From assembly GCA_037974665.1 (NCBI GenBank), contig CM075773.1, positions 17,164,146 to 17,228,145 on the forward strand: a stretch of DNA of 64,000 nucleotides, read 5' to 3'. Of this stretch, positions 60,041 through 64,000 are shown one piece after another. A program made the position numbers and the translations under genes. The notes under the pieces are model-generated. The model saw only the letters and a program-made list of their open reading frames with translations, was not told the origin of the DNA and did not search any database. Source of the DNA: Ehretia macrophylla. Lineage: Eukaryota > Streptophyta > Magnoliopsida > Boraginales > Ehretiaceae. Positions within the stretch are counted from its first letter, which is position 1. The number at the start of each line of letters is the position of its first letter.

Positions 60041-60160
60041 GTGGGTGCAACACGAGGACTTCCCAGGGGGTCACCCATCGTAGTACTACTCTCGCCCAAG
60101 CACGCTTAACCTCGGAGTTCCGATGGGATCCGGTGCATTAGTGCTGGTATGATCGCACCC
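60041..60160 (-). rRNA. 5S rRNA gene 5S-89
   Basis: Substitutions C119A, G81C (box C), A50G (box A) and A40G. Confidence 0.9.
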
Positions 60161-60717
60161 GTCATGTTGAGGGCACAATTCCTTTATGTGTTAACGGTTC
60201 ACAGTCCAAGCCTAGTGATATGGCCCATTCAAAAGGCCCAATGGGCTTAACGACAACCCATCCGCTTCAACAACGCAGCATCCTCGCAAGACGTGATATC
60301 GACGCATTGTAGGGTCCTCTAATGTGCCGCGAGTAAGGTTGTTGTCCTTTTAACAGCTCGCGACGTACGATCCGGGACGGAAAAACAGAGCAAAAGAAGA
60401 AAAGTGGCCCGTAACTGATGAAAACGTTCGATTTTGAGCTCCGAAAAGGGCACGGCGAGCTAGCTACCTACACCCGTCGTAGAGCTCTCGGAGTGCTTTC
60501 CAACGGTATGCTGTGCGCCGTGTAACTCCTTACAAATCAAAAGTTATGGGCACCGGAGCGACGGAGACTTTGTCACAAGCCCTACGCCCTCGGTTTGCGG
60601 GCCCAGCCTCCACGTGAAGAGAAGTTTTCTTGCCCAAGGTGTTGTGGGATTCGATAATAGAAATGTGGTGGGTAAAGTATCTTGGCAACCCTAATCGGAG
60701 CAAAAAAAATTGAAAAG

Positions 60718-60837
60718 GGGGGTGCAACATGAGGACTTTCCAGGGGGTCACCCATCCTAGTACTACTCTCGCCCAAGCACGCTTAACTTCGGAGTTCTGA
60801 TGGGATCCGGTGCATTAGTACTGGTATGATCGCACCC
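60718..60837 (-). rRNA. 5S rRNA gene 5S-90
   Basis: Substitutions G108A, G99A and C18U. C18U is shared with 5S-93. Confidence 0.92.
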
Positions 60838-61394
60838 GTCATGTTGAGGGCACAATTCCTTTATGTGTTAACGGTTCACAGTCCCAGCCTAGAGATATGG
60901 CCCATTCAAAAGGCCCAATGGGCTTAACGACAACCCATCCGCTTCAACAACGCAGCATCCTCGCAAGACGTGATATCGACGCATTGTAGGGTCCTCTAAT
61001 GTGCCGCGAGTAAGGTTGTCGTCCTTTTAACAGCTCATGACGTACGATACGGGACGGAAAAATAGAGCAAGAGAAGAAAAGTGGCCCAAAACTGATGAAA
61101 ACGTTCGATTTTGAGCTCCGAAAAGGGCATAGAGAGCTAGCTCGCTGCCCTCATCGTAGAGCTCTCAGAGAGCTTTCCAACGGTATGCTGTGCGACTCGT
61201 AACTCCTTACGGATCAAAAGTTATGGGCACCGTAGCGACGGAGACCTGGTCACATGCCCTACGCCCTCGGTTTGCGGGCCCAGCCTCCACGTGAAGAGAA
61301 GTTGTCTTGCCCAAGGTGCCGTGGGATTCGATAATAGAAATGTGGTGGGTAAAGTATCTTGGCAACCCTAACCGGAGCAAAAAAATTTGAAAAG

Positions 61395-61514
61395 GGGGGT
61401 GCAACACGGGGACTTCCCAGGGGGTCACCCATCCTAGCACTACTCTCGCCCAAGCACGCTTAACTTCGGAGTTCTGATGGGATCCGGTGCATTAGTGCTG
61501 GTATGATCGCACCC
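61395..61514 (-). rRNA. 5S rRNA gene 5S-91
   Basis: Substitutions U106C and A77G. The terminator reads aaaaaaattt, as in 5S-01 and 5S-92. Confidence 0.93.
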
Positions 61515-62071
61515 GTCATGTTGAGGGCACAATTCCTTTATGTGTTAACGGTTCACAGTCCCAGCCTAGAGATATGGCCCATTCAAAAGGCCCAATGGGC
61601 TTAACGACAACCCATCCGCTTCAACAACGCAGCATCCTCGCAAGACGTGATATCGACGCATTGTAGGGTCCTCTAATGTGCCGCGAGTAAGGTTGTCGTC
61701 TTTTTAACAGCTCACGACGTACGATCCGGGACGGAAAAACATAGCAAAAGAAGAAAAGTAGCCCGAAACTGATGAAAATGTTCGATTTTGAGCTTCGAAA
61801 AGGGCACGGTGAGCTAGCTACCTGCCCCCATCGTAGAGCTCTCGGAGAGCTTTCCAACTGTATGCTGTGCGCCGCGTAACTCCTTACGGATCAAAAGTTA
61901 TGGGCACCGGAGCGACGGAGACCTGGTCACAAGCCCTACGCCCTCGGTTTGCGGGCCCAGCCTCCACGTGAAGAGAAGTTGTCTTGCCCAAGGTGCCGTG
62001 GGATTCGATAATAGAAATGTGGTGGGTAAAGTATCTTGGCAAGCCTAACCTGAGCAAAAAAATTTGAAAAG

Positions 62072-62191
62072 GGGTGTGCGACACGCGGACTTCCCAGGGG
62101 GTCACCCATCCTAGTACTACTCTCGCCCAAGCACGCTTAACTTTGGAGTTCTGATGGGATCCGGAGCATTAGTGCTGGTATGATCGCACCC
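62072..62191 (-). rRNA. 5S rRNA gene 5S-92
   Basis: Five substitutions: C117A, U112C, U106G, G48A and A27U; -1 is T and the TATA-like flank reads cctctatg. C117A, U106G and the terminator variant link it to 5S-44. Confidence 0.87.
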
Positions 62192-62748
62192 ATCATGTCG
62201 AGGGCACAATTCCTCTATGTGTTAACGGTTCACACTCCCAGCCTAGAGATATGGCCCATTCAAAAGGCCCAATGGGCTTAACGACAACCCATCCGCTTCA
62301 ACAATGGAGCATCCTCGCAAGACGTGATATCGACGCATTGTTGGGTCCTCTAATGTGCCGCGAGTAAGGTTGTCGCCTTTTTAACAGCTCACGACGTACG
62401 ATCCGGGACGGAAAAACAGAGCAAAAGAAGAAAAGTAGCCCGAAACTGATGAAAACGTTCGATTTTGAGCTCCCAAAAGGGCACGGCGAGCTAGCTACCT
62501 ACCCCCGTCGTAGAGCTCTCGCAGAGCTTTCCAACGGTATGCTGTGCATCACGTAACTCCTTACGGATCAAAAGTTATGGGCACCGGAGCGACGGAGACC
62601 TGGTCACAAGCCCTACGCCCTCGGTTTGCGGGCCCAGCCTCCACGTGAAGAGAAGTTGTCTTGCCCAAGGTGCCATGGGATTCGTTAATAGAAATGTGGT
62701 GGGTAAAGTAACTTGGCAACCCTAACCGGAGCAGAAAAAATTGAAAAG

Positions 62749-62868
62749 GGGGGTGCAACACGAGGACTTCCCAGGGGGTCACCCATCCTAGTACTACACT
62801 CGCCCATGCACGCTTAACTTCGTGGTTCTGATGGGATCTGGTGCATTAGTACTGGTATGATCGCACCC
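62749..62868 (-). rRNA. 5S rRNA gene 5S-93 (divergent)
   Basis: Six substitutions: A71U, U62A (box A), C46A, U45C, G30A and C18U. Confidence 0.86.
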
Positions 62869-63425
62869 GTCATGTTGAGGGCACAATTCCTTTATGTGTT
62901 AACGGTTCAAAGTCCCAGCCTAGAGATATGGCCCATTCAAAAGGCCCAATGGGCTTAACGACAACCCATCCACTTCAACAATGCAGCATCCTCGCAAGAC
63001 GTGATATCGACGCATTGTAGTGTCCACTAATATGCCGCGAGTAATGTTGTCGTCCTTTTAACAGCTCACGACGTACGATCCGGAACGGAAAAACAGAGTA
63101 AAAGTAGAAAAGTGGCCCGAAACTAATGAAAACGTTCGATTTTTAGCTCCGAAAAAGGCATGGCGAGTTAGCTACCTGCCTCCATCGTAGAGCTCTCGGA
63201 GAGCTTTCCAACGGTATGCTGTGCGTCGCGTAACTCCTAACGGATCAAAAGTTATGGGCACCGGAGCGACGGAGACCTGGTCACAAGCCCTACGCCCTCG
63301 GTTTGCGGCCCCAGCCCCCAGGTGAAGAGAAGCTGCCTTGCCCAAGGTGCCGTGGGATTCGATAATAGAAATGTGGTGGGTAAAGTATCTTGGCAACCCT
63401 AACCGGAGCAAAAAAAATTTAAAAG

Positions 63426-63545
63426 GGGGGTGCAACACGAGGACTTCCCAGGGGGTCACCCATCCTAATACTACTCTCGCCCAAGCACGCTTAACTTCGG
63501 AGTTCTGATGGGATCCGGTGCATTAGTGCTGGTATGATCCCACCC
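63426..63545 (-). rRNA. 5S rRNA gene 5S-94
   Basis: Substitutions C78U and C6G. Last gene in the window. Confidence 0.94.
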
Positions 63546-64000
63546 GTCATGTTGAGGGCACAATTCCTTTATGTGTTAACGGTTCACAGTCCCAGCCTAG
63601 AGATATGGCCCATTCAAAAGGCCCAATGGGCTTAACGAAAACCCATCCGCTTCAACAACGCAGCATCCTCGCAAGACGTGATATCGACGCATTGTAGGGT
63701 CCTCTAATGTGCCGCGAGTAAGGTTGTCGTCCTTTTAACAGCTCAAGACGTACGATCCGGGACGGAAACACAGAGCAAAAGAAGAAAATTAGCCCGAAAC
63801 TGATGAAAACGTTCAATTTTGAGCTCCGAAAAGGGCACGGCGAGCTAGCTAGCTGCCCCCGTCGTAGAGCTCTCGGAGAGCTTTCCAACGGTATGCTGTG
63901 CGCCTCGTAACTCCTTACGGATCAAAAGTTATGGGCACCGTAGCGACGGAGACCTGGTCACAAGCCCTACGCCCTCGGTTTACGGGCCCAGCCTCCACGT
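63546..64000 (-). other. Partial 5S spacer at the right window edge
   Basis: The 5' flank of 5S-94 with the usual upstream elements and GGCCCA cluster (near 63607-63633), continuing to the GC-rich block, where the window ends about 100 bp before the next gene would be expected. The spacer has the caccgtagcg haplotype. The array evidently continues to the right. Confidence 0.9.

Larger units (their letters stand above)
1..64000 (-). repeat. 5S rDNA tandem array, 94 head-to-tail units
   Basis: The window is filled by one repeat of about 677 bp: a 120-nt 5S rRNA gene on the minus strand plus about 557 bp of spacer. The distance between successive gene 5' ends is 677 bp in most cases, 676-679 with small indels, 688-690 where a 12-bp duplication sits at the gene 3' end, 669 in two units with 8-bp spacer deletions and 643 in two units with a 34-bp deletion. 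All copies point the same way and no sequence is left over between them. The gene sequence is typical of angiosperms. The copies are diverged from one another in both gene and spacer, so this is not a freshly homogenised stretch. Confidence 0.98.

Noticed and set aside
1-64000. CRISPR-like array, because of regular direct repeats
   Set aside because: The repeat unit is 677 bp and includes a recognisable 5S rRNA gene; there are no short repeats with unique spacers.
1-64000. Centromeric or generic satellite DNA
   Set aside because: Each unit contains a full 5S gene with promoter elements and terminator, so it is 5S rDNA even where individual copies have decayed.

Overview
The whole 64 kb window is one uninterrupted tandem array of plant 5S ribosomal RNA genes. 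I count 94 copies, all head-to-tail and all transcribed from the minus strand, separated by about 557 bp of non-transcribed spacer. The repeat period is 677 bp in most units (669-690 bp in variants, 643 bp in two truncated units). The 120-nt gene reads GGGTGCGATCATACC... on the minus strand and ends ...GTTGCACCCC. It carries the angiosperm-type internal promoter (box A, intermediate element, box C). Upstream lie a C at -1, a GCCC run at -14 to -11 and a TATA-like ATAAAGG near -27. A Pol III T-run terminator follows the gene. This is the arrangement of a flowering-plant nuclear genome with 5S rDNA separate from 35S rDNA. The species cannot be named from what I see, and neither edge of the array is in the window.

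Layout: 1-438 is the 3' spacer of the first gene. The genes then repeat with 5' ends at 558, 1247, 1924 ... 63545, and 63546-64000 is the 5' flank of the last gene. I find no protein gene, tRNA, transposon insertion, inversion or foreign DNA. Every stretch above 300 bp without a gene is 5S spacer. The many short open frames are repeated shadows of the unit.

The array is not uniform. Nine genes match the window consensus exactly and two more differ only at nt 120; others carry one to ten substitutions. Units 1-35 contain eleven copies with a 12-bp tandem duplication at the gene 3' end, and this is absent from units 36-94. Units 40-44 and 48-52 are a diverged duplication with a 5,380-bp offset, and each copy contains the same 34-bp deletion truncating a 5S gene. 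Between about 38 and 57 kb the array is a mosaic of larger blocks: units 60-65, 70-73, 75-80 and 81-83 share unit-specific markers at offsets of 5, 6, 10 and 15 units. This higher-order structure, and several conserved spacer motifs (a GGCCCA/TGGGCT palindrome upstream of each gene and two hairpin-prone spacer elements), are the most interesting content.

Numbering: 5S-01 to 5S-94 runs left to right. Substitutions use 5S rRNA numbering (nt 1 = transcription start) relative to the majority sequence of this window, read by eye. 'Unit n' means gene n plus the spacer to its left, which is downstream in transcription.
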